Notes: a model not told the origin generated them from the letters alone. A stretch of DNA of 56,224 nucleotides from Methylobacter sp. (GCA_028716975.1 JAQUOU010000025.1:1-56224), one strand, 5' to 3'. Shown: positions 26,401-36,093, counted from the stretch's first letter. Translations and numbers: made by a program.

Positions 26401-27849
26401 TTACCCCACCGAACCTTCCAGACTTAACCCCAGCAACGCCTGAGCCTCTACCGCAAACTCCATCGGCAGTTCCTTGAACACGGCTTTACAGAAACCATTG
26501 ACGATCATGGATACAGCATCTTCAGCTGACAGTCCGCGTTGCTGGCAAAAGAACAATTGATCTTCACTGATTTTTGATGTGGTTGCTTCATGTTCAACTT
26601 GGGCTGAGGGCTGTCTGACTTCTACATAAGGAAAGGTATGCGCACCGCATCTATCGCCGATTAACAGGGAATCGCACTGGGTATAATTACGGGCATTTTC
26701 GGCGCTTTTTAATACCTTGACCAAGCCGCGATAGGTATTCTGCGCGCGGCCTGCTGAAATACCTTTGGAAATAATGGTGCTGCGGGTATTTTTGCCGATA
26801 TGGATCATCTTGGTGCCGGTGTCTGCCTGCTGATAATTATTGGTCAATGCTACGGAGTAAAATTCGCCGGTTGAATTGTTTCCGGTCAGAATGCAACTGG
26901 GATATTTCCATGTAATAGCCGAGCCGGTTTCAACCTGCGTCCAGGATACTTTGGAATTTTCGCCGCGGCAATCCGCGCGTTTGGTTACAAAGTTATAGAT
27001 GCCGCCCTTGCCCTCTTTATCGCCGGGATACCAGTTCTGTACGGTAGAATATTTAATGACGGCATCTTTCATCGCGATTAACTCAACTACCGCCGCATGC
27101 AGCTGATTTTCATCGCGCATCGGCGCCGTGCAGCCTTCAAGATAGCTGACATGACTGCCTTCATCGGCAATAATCAAAGTTCGCTCGAATTGCCCGGTGT
27201 TGGCCGCATTGATTCTGAAATAAGTGGATAATTCCATCGGACAGCGCACGCCTTTGGGAATATAGACAAATGACCCGTCAGTAAATACCGCCGCATTTAA
27301 AGCCGCAAAGTAATTATCGGTATGCGGCACAACTGAGCCCAGGTATTCCTTTACTAGTTCAGGATGATCGCGCAACGCTTCTGAAATTGGGCAAAAAATA
27401 ACCCCCGCATCTTTCAGTTTGCCTTTAAAGGTTGTGGCTACCGACACGCTATCAAAAACCGCATCGACTGCAACCCCGGCCAAGCGTTCCTGCTCATCCA
27501 GGGGAATACCTAATTTCTTATAGGCTTCAAGAACTTGAGGATCAATTTCATCCAGGCTTTTGGGGCCATCCTCCTTGCGTTTAGGCGCAGAATAATAGCT
27601 GATGGCCTGATAATCAATTGGATCAAATTTAACAAACGCCCATGCAGGCGACTTCATAGTCTGCCAGTGACGAAACGCTTTCAGCCGGTATTCCAGCATG
27701 AACTCAGGTTCATTCTTAACCTTTGACAGTTTATGAATAATGGCTTCATCGAGGCCTGGAGGAAACGTGTTGGTTTCCAATTCAGTTACGAAACCCTGCT
27801 TGTATTCCTGATTGATCCGGTTCTTGATTTGTTGCGTACTTGCTGACAT
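26401..27849 (-). CDS. sufB: Fe-S cluster assembly protein SufB
   Basis: 482 residues, the core scaffold subunit of SufBCD. Conserved blocks include [60 protein letters not shown] and the C-terminal CDSLLIGD with [21 protein letters not shown]. The ATG at 27849 is preferred to a TTG two codons earlier; AGAGAG lies upstream. The regulator gene ends 14 bases before. SufA or SufE was not found here. Confidence 0.95.
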   Translation of the reverse strand: MSASTQQIKNRINQEYKQGFVTELETNTFPPGLDEAIIHKLSKVKNEPEFMLEYRLKAFRHWQTMKSPAWAFVKFDPIDYQAISYYSAPKRKEDGPKSLDEIDPQVLEAYKKLGIPLDEQERLAGVAVDAVFDSVSVATTFKGKLKDAGVIFCPISEALRDHPELVKEYLGSVVPHTDNYFAALNAAVFTDGSFVYIPKGVRCPMELSTYFRINAANTGQFERTLIIADEGSHVSYLEGCTAPMRDENQLHAAVVELIAMKDAVIKYSTVQNWYPGDKEGKGGIYNFVTKRADCRGENSKVSWTQVETGSAITWKYPSCILTGNNSTGEFYSVALTNNYQQADTGTKMIHIGKNTRSTIISKGISAGRAQNTYRGLVKVLKSAENARNYTQCDSLLIGDRCGAHTFPYVEVRQPSAQVEHEATTSKISEDQLFFCQQRGLSAEDAVSMIVNGFCKAVFKELPMEFAVEAQALLGLSLEGSVG

Positions 27850-27863
27850 AAACAACTCTCTAT

Positions 27864-28313
27864 CTAACGATATAAACTGGCGACTGGAATCATGATTTCT
27901 TCCGGCATAATTAAAGGTTTAATCATATCTGCCAAAGTCACTGACTCCAATGCATTATAAATGGTCTGGTTAATTAAACCCCAGTTGCCGCGAATCTCAC
28001 AGCCCGAAGCCTGTTCACAGCCTTGATGGGAAATACTGCACTCGGTTATAGCAATAGGCCCTTCAAGCGCGCTTATAACTGCCGCCACGGTAATTTTTTC
28101 CGGCTTTCTGGCTAGGGCATAACCGCCTTTTGCGCCGCGTGTGGAAATCAGCACTTTAGCATTAACCAGCAATTTCAGTACCTTACTGACCGTAGGTAAC
28201 GCAATGCCTGTTGCCCCCGCTATTTCAATAGCGGCATGCACATGGGTGTTATCTCTCGCAATAAAGCTCAAGATAACCGTTCCATAATCAGTTAATTTAC
28301 TTAACCTTAACAT
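27864..28313 (-). CDS. Rrf2-family SUF operon regulator
   Basis: 149 residues. The N-terminal winged helix starts [15 protein letters not shown], as in the Rrf2 regulators found at the head of gammaproteobacterial suf operons. Three cysteines ([14 protein letters not shown], spacing Cx5Cx5C) are placed to bind an Fe-S cluster, so DNA binding should respond to cluster status. An alternative TTG start at 28325 would add four residues; the ATG at 28313 fits the family. First gene of the suf operon. Dyads just upstream may be its own operator. Confidence 0.9.
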   Translation of the reverse strand: MLRLSKLTDYGTVILSFIARDNTHVHAAIEIAGATGIALPTVSKVLKLLVNAKVLISTRGAKGGYALARKPEKITVAAVISALEGPIAITECSISHQGCEQASGCEIRGNWGLINQTIYNALESVTLADMIKPLIMPEEIMIPVASLYR

Positions 28314-28319
28314 ATCGGC

Positions 28320-28334
28320 CCCCAATAATTGGGG
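28320..28334. promoter_or_regulatory. Perfect 15-bp palindrome at the SUF regulator start
   Basis: CCCCAATAATTGGGG is a perfect dyad (7+1+7) whose edge lies 6 bases before the regulator ATG. It overlaps the position of the ribosome binding site, so a bound repressor or an mRNA hairpin would block expression. No other copy was seen in the window. Confidence 0.5.
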
Positions 28335-28341
28335 ACTATTT

Positions 28342-28372
28342 TAGTACTATTTAAAATCATAGTAAAGTACTT
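28342..28372. promoter_or_regulatory. Dyad symmetry in the suf promoter region
   Basis: ACTAT (28346-28350) and ATAGT (28359-28363) flank eight bases, extended by AGTACT at 28343 and 28366. The AT-rich dyad lies about 30-60 bases before the regulator start, where Rrf2-type operators and the core promoter would sit. Confidence 0.4.
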
Positions 28373-28510
28373 GGTTATTATTTTGAATAAGAAACTTTCT
28401 AGGGTGAATAAAGTTCATAGAAGTACTGCACGGCAAGAACTTGTCCCGATGAATACCCAGTCTCAAGTCAGCTATGATTTCTATAAAAACTGATAATTCA
28501 TTAAAACTCA

Positions 28511-28537
28511 TTGCTGACGATCATTTTTTTGTATAAT
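28511..28537 (+). promoter_or_regulatory. Candidate sigma-70 promoter of nadK
   Basis: A perfect -10 TATAAT at 28532-28537 has TTGCTG at 28511-28516 upstream with a short 15-base spacer. It lies 30 bases before the nadK start, in a plausible place. The -35 is weak. Confidence 0.45.
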
Positions 28538-28566
28538 CGAACGCTTTTACCGATTTTGATCCAGCA

Positions 28567-29472
28567 ATGCAGACTCTTTTTAATACCATTGGCATCATAG
28601 GCAAACCCAGTGATCCGAGCATTGCTGAGACATTATCCGTACTATATGATTATTTAAAGCATAAGCTCTATAGAGTAATTGTTGCTCAAGACAGTGTGCA
28701 ATTTATTCAGGATAAGGCGGCTGAAACCTGTGCGCTCCATAACATTGGGCAACATTGTGATTTAGTAATTGCTATTGGCGGCGACGGCACTTTTCTTTCG
28801 GTAGCGCGCGCCATAGCTACATATGATGTGCCTTTAATTGGCATAAATCTAGGCAGGCTGGGTTTTCTGGTAGACATATCTCCTAATGAACTGCCTGATA
28901 AATTGCACAGCATCCTTCAGGGCCATTATAAAGAGGAAAAACGCTATTTGTTACGCACTAAAATTATTCGTAATGGGCAGGTTATTCACGAAGAAACAGC
29001 CGTCAATGAAGTTGCCATCCATCGCTGGGTGACGCCCAGCATGATTGAAATTATTACCAAAATTGACAATATCTTTTTAAATTCCCAACGTTCCGATGGC
29101 TTGATAATCTCCACGCCAACCGGTTCAACCGCTTATTCCTTATCGGCAGGCGGACCCATTTTGCACCCGGCGCTCAATGCCCTGGTACTGGTTCCGCTTA
29201 ATCCTCATACTTTATCAAACCGTTCAATAGTCATAGATGATTCTGCTGAAATTGAAATCAGTTTTTGCCAAACCAAACAAATTAATGCCCTGGTTACTTG
29301 CGATCAGATACAAATTCCTGAGGTATTGATCAGTGATAAAATTTTGATTAAAAAAGACCCCAAACCGATCAGAATTCTGCATCCTGAAGGCCATGACTTC
29401 TTCCAAATACTCAGGAATAAATTAAACTGGAGCAGTAGTTACTCTACACAGTCTAATGTTATTAAACCTTAA
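28567..29472 (+). CDS. nadK: NAD kinase
   Basis: 301 residues. It phosphorylates NAD to NADP. The signature AIGGDGTFLSVARA (about 72-85), the NEVAIHR segment (about 145), the glycine-rich DGLIISTPTGSTAYSLSAGG (about 177) and PLNPHTLSNRS are all present. Length fits the family. Its end overlaps recN by 17 bases, the conserved nadK-recN pairing in gammaproteobacteria. Confidence 0.95.
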   Translation: MQTLFNTIGIIGKPSDPSIAETLSVLYDYLKHKLYRVIVAQDSVQFIQDKAAETCALHNIGQHCDLVIAIGGDGTFLSVARAIATYDVPLIGINLGRLGFLVDISPNELPDKLHSILQGHYKEEKRYLLRTKIIRNGQVIHEETAVNEVAIHRWVTPSMIEIITKIDNIFLNSQRSDGLIISTPTGSTAYSLSAGGPILHPALNALVLVPLNPHTLSNRSIVIDDSAEIEISFCQTKQINALVTCDQIQIPEVLISDKILIKKDPKPIRILHPEGHDFFQILRNKLNWSSSYSTQSNVIKP

Positions 29473-31135
29473 TATTATTGATCTTGCCGTAGTCAAATCC
29501 CTGGATCTTGACCTGGAAAAAGGCATGTCGGTACTCACTGGCGAAACCGGAGCCGGTAAGTCAATTCTATTAACCGCTTTAGGGCTTGCATTAGGGGATC
29601 GGGCTGATTCCGGATATGTTCGTCCTGATTGCAAACGCGCGGAAATTAACCTGGAATTTGATTTATCCGATGCGCCTCAAGCGCAACAATGGCTGGAAGA
29701 CAATGAGCTGGATGAGGAAACGCAGTGTTTAATCAGGCGCATTGTGAATCAGGATGGCCGCTCAAAAGCTTATATTAATAACCATCCGGTTACTTTACAG
29801 TCTCTACAGGAACTCAGTGAAAAACTGGTTGAAATTCACGGCCAGCATGCTCATCTGACCTTATTAAATAATGACGAACAACGCCGTTTGCTGGACTCGT
29901 TTGCTAATAATCAAACTCTGTTAGACAGAATAAATGAATGTTACCGGCAATGGCATAATGCCAATATGGAACTGCAAAACCTGATTAAAGCCGGCACGGA
30001 TCAAACCCAACGTGAAGAACTGCTACGCTATCAGATTGACGAATTGCAACAATTAGACCTTAGCCGCAACAGTTATGCCGACCTTTCCGAAGAGCACAGC
30101 AAATTGGCGAATCTGGAGCAGATTTTAACCATAGGCCAAAGCCAGATAGATATTCTGTATGAAAACGATCAGTTATCGGTTAATCAAATGCTCAGCCACA
30201 GCGTCAGCGAATTAACCCATATTGCCCGGTTTGCACCTGAATTAAATGAAATCTGTAATCTGTTATCCGAAGCCCAGATTCAGGCCGAAGAAGCCGCGCA
30301 TCAGTTACGCCGTTTTCTTGAATCACAGGAAGCGGATCCCTTGCGCATGGAATTGCTGGAAAATCAGATTGGTATGATCCAGGGTCTTAGCCGTAAACAT
30401 CACGTTGCTCCTGATGAGTTGCCTGAACAGCTTATTAAACTTGAACACGAGCTCGATGGGCTGACCCACAGCAGTGAACGCATTGAGGCATTAAAAGTCA
30501 GCACCGAAAATTTGCTTACCGAATATGACCAGCTTGCCGGACAACTGTCCGAACAACGCCGCCTCAGCGGTGAAAAACTGCAAAAACAGGTTTCCGCCAT
30601 GATCAAGGAGCTGGGTATGCCGCAAGGCGAGTTTCTGGTCAATATATCTGCGCTTGATACCGATGCGCCTAAACTTAACGGTAAAGATAGTGTGAGTTTC
30701 CTGGTCAGCGCCAATCCAGGCCTTCCTGCCAAGCCATTGGCCAAGGTCGCTTCGGGAGGTGAATTATCCCGCATCAGTCTGGCTATTCAGGTCACTACAT
30801 CCAATGACAAAACCATACCGACCCTGATTTTTGATGAAGTGGACTCAGGTATCGGCGGCAGCATTGCCGAGATTGTCGGACAAAAACTACGCCGCCTGAG
30901 CCAGGACCGGCAAGTCATGTGCGTTACTCATTTGCCGCAGGTTGCCGCTCAAGCGCATCATCATCTCTATGTTGAAAAGAATAGCCAAGCCGACATTACT
31001 TCTTCCACTGTCCGGCTTTTGGATAATGAAGAGCGCATTGAAGAAGTTGCAAGAATGCTGGGCGGCGTAAATATTACCGCCAAGACCATGGCCCATGCCA
31101 AAGAAATGTTATTTCAATCTGTTCCCGGCGAGTAA
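29456..31135 (+). CDS. recN: DNA repair protein RecN
   Basis: 559 residues, SMC-like ATPase used in double-strand break repair. Walker A GETGAGKSILLTALG (about 30), coiled-coil arms across about 150-370, signature VASGGELSRISLA, Walker B TLIFDEVDSGIGG and the His switch in VTHLPQVAAQ are intact. The ATG at 29456 overlaps nadK. No LexA box was identified, because its promoter would lie in or before nadK. Confidence 0.95.
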   Translation: MLLNLNIIDLAVVKSLDLDLEKGMSVLTGETGAGKSILLTALGLALGDRADSGYVRPDCKRAEINLEFDLSDAPQAQQWLEDNELDEETQCLIRRIVNQDGRSKAYINNHPVTLQSLQELSEKLVEIHGQHAHLTLLNNDEQRRLLDSFANNQTLLDRINECYRQWHNANMELQNLIKAGTDQTQREELLRYQIDELQQLDLSRNSYADLSEEHSKLANLEQILTIGQSQIDILYENDQLSVNQMLSHSVSELTHIARFAPELNEICNLLSEAQIQAEEAAHQLRRFLESQEADPLRMELLENQIGMIQGLSRKHHVAPDELPEQLIKLEHELDGLTHSSERIEALKVSTENLLTEYDQLAGQLSEQRRLSGEKLQKQVSAMIKELGMPQGEFLVNISALDTDAPKLNGKDSVSFLVSANPGLPAKPLAKVASGGELSRISLAIQVTTSNDKTIPTLIFDEVDSGIGGSIAEIVGQKLRRLSQDRQVMCVTHLPQVAAQAHHHLYVEKNSQADITSSTVRLLDNEERIEEVARMLGGVNITAKTMAHAKEMLFQSVPGE

Positions 31136-31141
31136 GCCGGG
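31124..31141 (+). terminator. Hairpin spanning the recN stop codon
   Basis: CCCGGC (31124-31129) and GCCGGG (31136-31141) are perfect arms around six bases that include the recN stop (31133-31135). No T-run follows, so it may slow or attenuate rather than end transcription into the deiminase gene 27 bases on. Confidence 0.4.
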
Positions 31142-31167
31142 TTATAAACCACAGGATATTAAAATCA

Positions 31168-32193
31168 ATGAACCGATTTCCAGCCGAATGGGAAAAACAA
31201 TCCGCCGTCTTAATCGCTTGGCCGCATAAATCCGGCGACTTCAGCAATCGACTTGAATCTGTAGAACAATCCTACAGCGTTATTGCCGACACTATTACCC
31301 AATATCAAAAACTCATTATTGTCTGCCACGATGATAACCACCAGCAACATATTCAAAGCTTAGTAAGCAAGCTTGACGACATTGACTTCATCCATGCTAA
31401 GGTTAATGATATCTGGGTTAGAGATACCGTTTTCCTTAGCGTAATGAAAGACGGGGCCCACACGCATCTGAATTTCCTTTTCAACGGCTGGGGCGAAAAA
31501 TATCAGCATCATAATGACAATGCGCTTAATCATAAACTGTTAAACGCCAAACCCTTTAAAGGTAATGCTCACAAGGATATTGATTTCATACTGGAAGGCG
31601 GTAGTGTTGACAGTGACGGCATTGACACTATCCTGACCACTAAACAATGCCTGTTAAACCCGAATAGAAATAAGGGACTGACGCAGCAGGAGATAGAACA
31701 GCAATTATTCCTGCATTTGGGCGTGAAACGGATATTCTGGCTGGATCAGGAAAATCTGTCCGGCGATGATACGGATGCTCACATTGATACGCTGGCCCGC
31801 TTCTGTTCAGCCGGCATCATTGCCTATACCAGTTGCAGCGATGCTGAAGATCCGCATTATAAAAGTTTAAAATACATGGAAAGACAGCTACAGACATTTA
31901 GAACTCATGCCGATGAACCCTATCATCTAGTATCCTTGCCACTGCCAAAGCCAATCTATGATGAGGAAGGGCAACAATTACCCGCCAATTATGCCAATTT
32001 TTTAATCATCAATCATGCCATTATGGTTCCGGTGTATGGGGATCCTATGGATGAAATCGCACTGCAACGACTGGGCGGCTGTTTTCCCCAGCATGAAATC
32101 ATTCCAATACCATGCAGGCCGTTGGTTTATCAATACGGCAGTTTGCACTGCATGACTATGCAGTTCCCTGAAAAAGTGTTTAATGCTGTTTAA
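31168..32193 (+). CDS. Agmatine deiminase / peptidyl-arginine deiminase family protein
   Basis: 341 residues, guanidino-group-modifying fold. Family motifs: FPAEWEKQSAVLIAWPH at the start, DIWVRDTVF with catalytic-type Asp, LEGGSVDSDG, DDTDAHIDTLARF with the catalytic His, and YGSLHCMTMQFP with the nucleophile Cys at 328. Agmatine deiminase makes N-carbamoylputrescine for polyamine synthesis; the partner amidase (aguB) is not in the window. WVRDT differs from the common WARDTGP, so substrate may differ. Confidence 0.85.
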   Translation: MNRFPAEWEKQSAVLIAWPHKSGDFSNRLESVEQSYSVIADTITQYQKLIIVCHDDNHQQHIQSLVSKLDDIDFIHAKVNDIWVRDTVFLSVMKDGAHTHLNFLFNGWGEKYQHHNDNALNHKLLNAKPFKGNAHKDIDFILEGGSVDSDGIDTILTTKQCLLNPNRNKGLTQQEIEQQLFLHLGVKRIFWLDQENLSGDDTDAHIDTLARFCSAGIIAYTSCSDAEDPHYKSLKYMERQLQTFRTHADEPYHLVSLPLPKPIYDEEGQQLPANYANFLIINHAIMVPVYGDPMDEIALQRLGGCFPQHEIIPIPCRPLVYQYGSLHCMTMQFPEKVFNAV

Positions 32194-32242
32194 TAGGCAG
32201 AGTTGGCTATTTTTAAATTTCATCAGGTTATATGCTGCATAA

Positions 32243-32264
32243 GCCGGAATGAATTCATTCCGGC
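32243..32264 (+). terminator. 22-bp perfect palindrome after the deiminase gene
   Basis: GCCGGAAT (32243-32250) and ATTCCGGC (32257-32264) pair around GAATTC, itself a palindrome, so the whole is self-complementary. A short A/T stretch follows. It lies 50 bases after the deiminase stop and before corA and probably ends the nadK-recN transcript. Confidence 0.5.
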
Positions 32265-32353
32265 AAAATTAACCGCCGAATTTAGTAGCGCCCTGGAACG
32301 ATTAATCCTTTTCCCGATAAAAAATAAACATTAAATAATTCAAAGAAGTAAAT

Positions 32354-33418
32354 ATGTCTAAAATAAAAAGACATTTATCTAAAAAATCCGGTCTACCGCC
32401 AGGTTCACTGGTACATGTAGGTGAAGTTCACGACCACGAACACCGAATCTCAGTCATTAGTTACAATGGATCAACCATAGAAAGACACATCGTCAAATCA
32501 ATTGAAGAAATTTTGCCTTTCAAAAGTGAGGACAAAATAACCTGGGTTATTATTGACGGATTAAAGGATGTTTCCATTATTGATGCGGTAGGACAGCATT
32601 TTGATATTCATGCATTGGTGCTTGAAGATATTCTCAATACCCATCAACGGCCGAAATACGATGAATTTGAAGATTATTTATATATTGTCATAAAAGCGCT
32701 TTCCTTAAAAAATACGGCCTTCCAGGTTCAATATGAACAAATCAGCCTATTAATACTGGATAAATTTGTTTTTACTTTCAAAGAGAAGCCCAGCGAGATA
32801 TTTGATCCGATTTTAAGCCGGCTCGACAACGATAAAAGCCATATCAGAAACCTTGGCACGGATTATCTCGCGTATGTCATTATGGATACAGTTGTAGATG
32901 AGTATTTTTCCTTGCAGGATACGCTGGATGAGCTGGTTGAATCGGTAGAAGATGAGTTAATGTCTAATCCATCAATACAGACATTGACATCCATTCAGAG
33001 AATCAAGCGTGAGTTAATCTTTATACGCAGAACCATATCGCCGCTGCGGGAATTACTGGCTTCCATTCAGCGCAGTGAGTCGGCTTTACTGGATGAGCAT
33101 ACGAAACGCTATTTCGGTGATGTTTACGACCATGTGATAAGCGTAACTGAAGCTATGGAGTCTTACCGGGATTTGATAGCCGACATGCTGGATATTTATT
33201 TATCAAGTATTAGCAATAAAATGAATGAAACCATGAAAGTACTGACCGTATTCGCATCCATCTTTATTCCGCTGACATTTATTGCCGGAGTTTACGGTAT
33301 GAATTTTGACTATATGCCGGAACTGAAATGGAAATGGGGTTACCCGGCACTATGGGGAGTATTCATTGCCATATCTTTATTTTTGCTGGGTTATTTCAAG
33401 AAAAAGAAATGGCTTTAA
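32354..33418 (+). CDS. corA: Magnesium/cobalt transporter CorA
   Basis: 354 residues, full-length CorA. The large N-terminal cytoplasmic domain (1-285) contains DILNTHQRPKYDEFEDYLYI; the two C-terminal membrane helices (about 290-312 and 328-348) are joined by the GMN motif in GVYGMNFDYMPEL. It carries Mg2+ (also Co2+ or Ni2+) into the cytoplasm as a pentamer. Positively charged C-terminus (KKKKW). Single gene with AAAGAAG before the ATG; no M-box or other leader was recognised. Confidence 0.95.
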   Translation: MSKIKRHLSKKSGLPPGSLVHVGEVHDHEHRISVISYNGSTIERHIVKSIEEILPFKSEDKITWVIIDGLKDVSIIDAVGQHFDIHALVLEDILNTHQRPKYDEFEDYLYIVIKALSLKNTAFQVQYEQISLLILDKFVFTFKEKPSEIFDPILSRLDNDKSHIRNLGTDYLAYVIMDTVVDEYFSLQDTLDELVESVEDELMSNPSIQTLTSIQRIKRELIFIRRTISPLRELLASIQRSESALLDEHTKRYFGDVYDHVISVTEAMESYRDLIADMLDIYLSSISNKMNETMKVLTVFASIFIPLTFIAGVYGMNFDYMPELKWKWGYPALWGVFIAISLFLLGYFKKKKWL

Positions 33419-33424
33419 CGCTAT

Positions 33425-33450
33425 CGGATAAGGCTGTCTGGCCTTATCCG
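33425..33450. terminator. Bidirectional terminator between corA and the PilZ gene
   Basis: CGGATAAGGC (33425-33434) pairs perfectly with GCCTTATCCG (33441-33450) around six bases. It begins 6 bases after the corA stop and overlaps the last codons of the convergent PilZ gene. Confidence 0.6.
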
Positions 33451-33812
33451 GCTAATGCCTGTAAATCTCTTTGCAGTAACTCGCTATCACCCAGATTAAG
33501 TTCAACCAGGCGGCGTAACTCAGTAATACTATCCATATCAATGTGCTCGCATTTAAAGCCGGCATTATTACCTACCACATGGGAGACAGTCAGTGACATT
33601 GTTATTTGAACTTGATCAGATAAATTTAGCGTGAGGATATAAAGCTTCTCCAGGTCTTCAACCCAGGGGGAGTCAAAACATAACAGGCAGCCTTTTAATG
33701 ACATGTCAGTAATTTTACAGGGCCAGATTTTGTCTTCGCAGCTTAATGTGGCTTCTGCCTTATATAGGATTCGGTGATAATGGCGATTATCAGGGGTTTC
33801 TTTTGAAAACAT
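33444..33812 (-). CDS. PilZ-domain protein
   Basis: 122 residues. The PilZ signature for cyclic di-GMP binding is visible: RHYHR (RxxxR) near residue 10 and DMSLKG (D/NxSxxG) near 36. The ATG at 33812 is preferred over an upstream frame start at 33866, which lies within the FHA gene. A single PilZ domain protein usually acts as a c-di-GMP adaptor in motility, exopolysaccharide or pilus control. Four bases downstream of the FHA gene, so co-transcribed. Confidence 0.85.
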   Translation of the reverse strand: MFSKETPDNRHYHRILYKAEATLSCEDKIWPCKITDMSLKGCLLCFDSPWVEDLEKLYILTLNLSDQVQITMSLTVSHVVGNNAGFKCEHIDMDSITELRRLVELNLGDSELLQRDLQALAG

Positions 33813-33816
33813 AGGC

Positions 33817-34452
33817 TTAATTGTGAAAAAATTGCAGGGAGATATTATTGATAACAAGAACATCATTATTGTTTAATTTAAGAATGTCATTGTCTAATGG
33901 CTTATTATTTAAGGTCATCGTACCTTTACTTTCTAATACGGAAACGAAATAGTCATCTTTTCTTTTCGATATGATAAGGATTCCGCTGCCGTTATGGCCC
34001 AGGCGCGTCATTGCTTTCTTTAGGGGAAGGAGTTTACCAATATTATCCCCATTTATAATCTGCAAATTAGCACCACGGCTATTTACATCACTATTAAATT
34101 CCTGATTTTGTAATAGAGGATCTTTGTATAACGGCGTTGAAAGTTGTTGCGCTTGAACTACAGACTCTGTGAGATGGTAAACAATATCATGTTTTCCCAA
34201 AGATATTTTGTCATTATTGATGAGATTACTCTCTTTGGTTTTTAATCCATTAACCACTAACGGAAAATCATCATTCAATTGTCTGGCAGTGCAATTATCG
34301 TCACGAATAATAATAGCCGCGTGAGCAGGAGCGACAGCCAGACTGTCTATAATCAAATCATTGGTTTCATCACGTCCGATACGGACAATGCCATTTTCAA
34401 AGAGGGCCGAGTGGATTGCTTTACCTCTAAAAAAAACCGTAAGTTTTGCCAT
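33817..34452 (-). CDS. FHA-domain protein
   Basis: 211 residues with two FHA-like parts. The first (1-95) has GIVRIGRDETNDLIIDSLAV, with Arg and the Ser expected to contact phosphothreonine, and APAHAAI in place of the common SRxHA. The second (about 128-208) is weaker: TRLGHNGSGILIISKRKDDY and TMTLNNKPL. FHA proteins bind phosphothreonine peptides. No kinase or phosphatase is nearby. With the PilZ gene directly downstream, it may connect phospho-signalling to c-di-GMP; this is inference. Confidence 0.75.
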   Translation of the reverse strand: MAKLTVFFRGKAIHSALFENGIVRIGRDETNDLIIDSLAVAPAHAAIIIRDDNCTARQLNDDFPLVVNGLKTKESNLINNDKISLGKHDIVYHLTESVVQAQQLSTPLYKDPLLQNQEFNSDVNSRGANLQIINGDNIGKLLPLKKAMTRLGHNGSGILIISKRKDDYFVSVLESKGTMTLNNKPLDNDILKLNNNDVLVINNISLQFFHN

Positions 34453-34537
34453 TGCCTGATAATTTGATCATTAAACGTGCTGTAATTATAGACAAGAATT
34501 ATTTTCGTTATTTAAAAATTCAATTTTTTGAGCCGAG

Positions 34538-35800
34538 TTAGTCAGCATTATTTTGAAAAATTTTCCCCCCTGGTAAAAATTTGACCAGTTTGACTACATT
34601 TTCATCCCGTTTTACGATTTCCAGAGGATAGCCATGCAGCTTGATACTGGTTCCTGTCTCAGGAATCGTTTCCATAAATTCAACGATTAATCCGTTAAGC
34701 GTCTTTGGCCCCTCTGTTGGTAAAGACCATTGAGTGACGCGGTTTAATTCTCTAATAGTAATATTGGCGTCAACCAGATAGCTGCCGTCACTCTGTTCTC
34801 TCACAGCCTCATCATCCGTAATCAGTTCTCCCACTATTTCCTGCAATAAGTCGTCAAAGGTAACCAGACCTTGCACATCACCGTATTCATCGACAACTAA
34901 ACCTATGCGTACTTTTTCACTTTTAAATCTAAGCATTTGAGTATGCACAGGTGTGTTTTCAGGGATGAACAAGGGTTTAGTCAGGAGATTGATAATAGTC
35001 TGCTTATCAAAATCTTGGTGATTGACCTCTATCAGCACTTTTCTTAAATGTAAAAGACCTATAACCCTGTCAATATTTTTTTTGTAAACCGGTAATCGAG
35101 TATGGGGACTGGTTTTAATTTGGTTAATGATTTCTTCAAGAGGTAATTCCAGGTCAATACCAATGATTTCATTGCGTGGAGTCATGACGTCTTCAACAGT
35201 CGCCGACTCAAGGTCGAGTATGCCTAACAGCATCTTCTGGTAACGCATAGGCATCAGGCTTTCTGCTTCAGTAATTATGCTTTTTAATTCTTCTTTATTC
35301 AGTTTGTCGTGGCAGTGGTTGACGTTAACGCCGACTATTCGTAATAACAGGCTAACGAATAAGTTAATAATCCAGACTATCGGATAAAAGATTTTTAATA
35401 AAGGGGTGAATATCCACGCTGCAGGATAGGCGAGCAGATCCGGCTTGAGCGCGGCAAGCGTCTTCGGGGCAACTTCCGAAAAAATAAGCATAATAATAGT
35501 CAAAATTGCGGTGGCGCTGGCGATGATGGTTTCTTCATCGGCATAAAGCTTTATGGCTATGACCGTTGTTATCGATGCTGCAAAATTATTAACAAAATTA
35601 TTACCTAATAGTATCAGGCCGAGCAAGCGGTCAGGCCTTTGCAGTAATTTATATGCTTTTATGGCGCCGGAATGTTTTAGTTTAACCAAGTGCCTTAAAC
35701 GATAACGGTTTAACGTCATTAAAGACGTTTCTGAACCTGAAAAAAAAGCTGAAAGAATAAGCATAACAACAAGTAAGCCAAATAGCATACTAAGGGACAT
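34538..35800 (-). CDS. HlyC/CorC-type (CNNM) transporter-like protein
   Basis: 420 residues. Domains: DUF21/CNNM with four hydrophobic segments (about 5-180; SGSETSLMTLNRYRL motif), two CBS domains (about 190-320; VEDVMTPRNEI and LPVYKKNIDRVIGLLH), and a C-terminal CorC/HlyC domain with LVVDEYGDVQGLVT and DEAV. Members are linked to Mg2+ or Co2+ efflux or resistance and sit in the inner membrane. ATG at 35800 is preferred to an upstream one at 35869 since it begins directly before the first membrane helix. Near corA, which may be functional. Confidence 0.88.
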   Translation of the reverse strand: MSLSMLFGLLVVMLILSAFFSGSETSLMTLNRYRLRHLVKLKHSGAIKAYKLLQRPDRLLGLILLGNNFVNNFAASITTVIAIKLYADEETIIASATAILTIIMLIFSEVAPKTLAALKPDLLAYPAAWIFTPLLKIFYPIVWIINLFVSLLLRIVGVNVNHCHDKLNKEELKSIITEAESLMPMRYQKMLLGILDLESATVEDVMTPRNEIIGIDLELPLEEIINQIKTSPHTRLPVYKKNIDRVIGLLHLRKVLIEVNHQDFDKQTIINLLTKPLFIPENTPVHTQMLRFKSEKVRIGLVVDEYGDVQGLVTFDDLLQEIVGELITDDEAVREQSDGSYLVDANITIRELNRVTQWSLPTEGPKTLNGLIVEFMETIPETGTSIKLHGYPLEIVKRDENVVKLVKFLPGGKIFQNNAD

Positions 35801-35882
35801 TTCGTTCAAATAATTTACTCTTGGATTATGACAATGTTCGTAGTGTCTACTATGGCAAATTTTTGTCAAGCCTGAATTATGA

Positions 35883-35911
35883 AAAGGTAAGGTAATTTTT
35901 ACCTTACCTTT
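35883..35911. promoter_or_regulatory. 13-bp perfect hairpin in the divergent corC-fleQ space
   Basis: AAAGGTAAGGTAA (35883-35895) and TTACCTTACCTTT (35899-35911) are fully complementary around three bases. The place, 83 bases before the HlyC/CorC start and 183 before fleQ, is a divergent promoter region and not a gene end, so an operator or 5' leader hairpin is more likely than a terminator. Confidence 0.4.
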
Positions 35912-36093
35912 AAAAAACTTGAAACAGGAAAGGGAACTAATTAAAGCACCCGGCTAATCAGGCTTGGGTATGCTGAGTAGCAAAATAATCAATTTGGATT
36001 ATATTTAAAGTAATGAATGCCGGTATTGAGCTGTTGTTAAATCACTACACGGAGTCTTTGCGTTTATTAATTTATGGAATGAGTATAAAAAAT

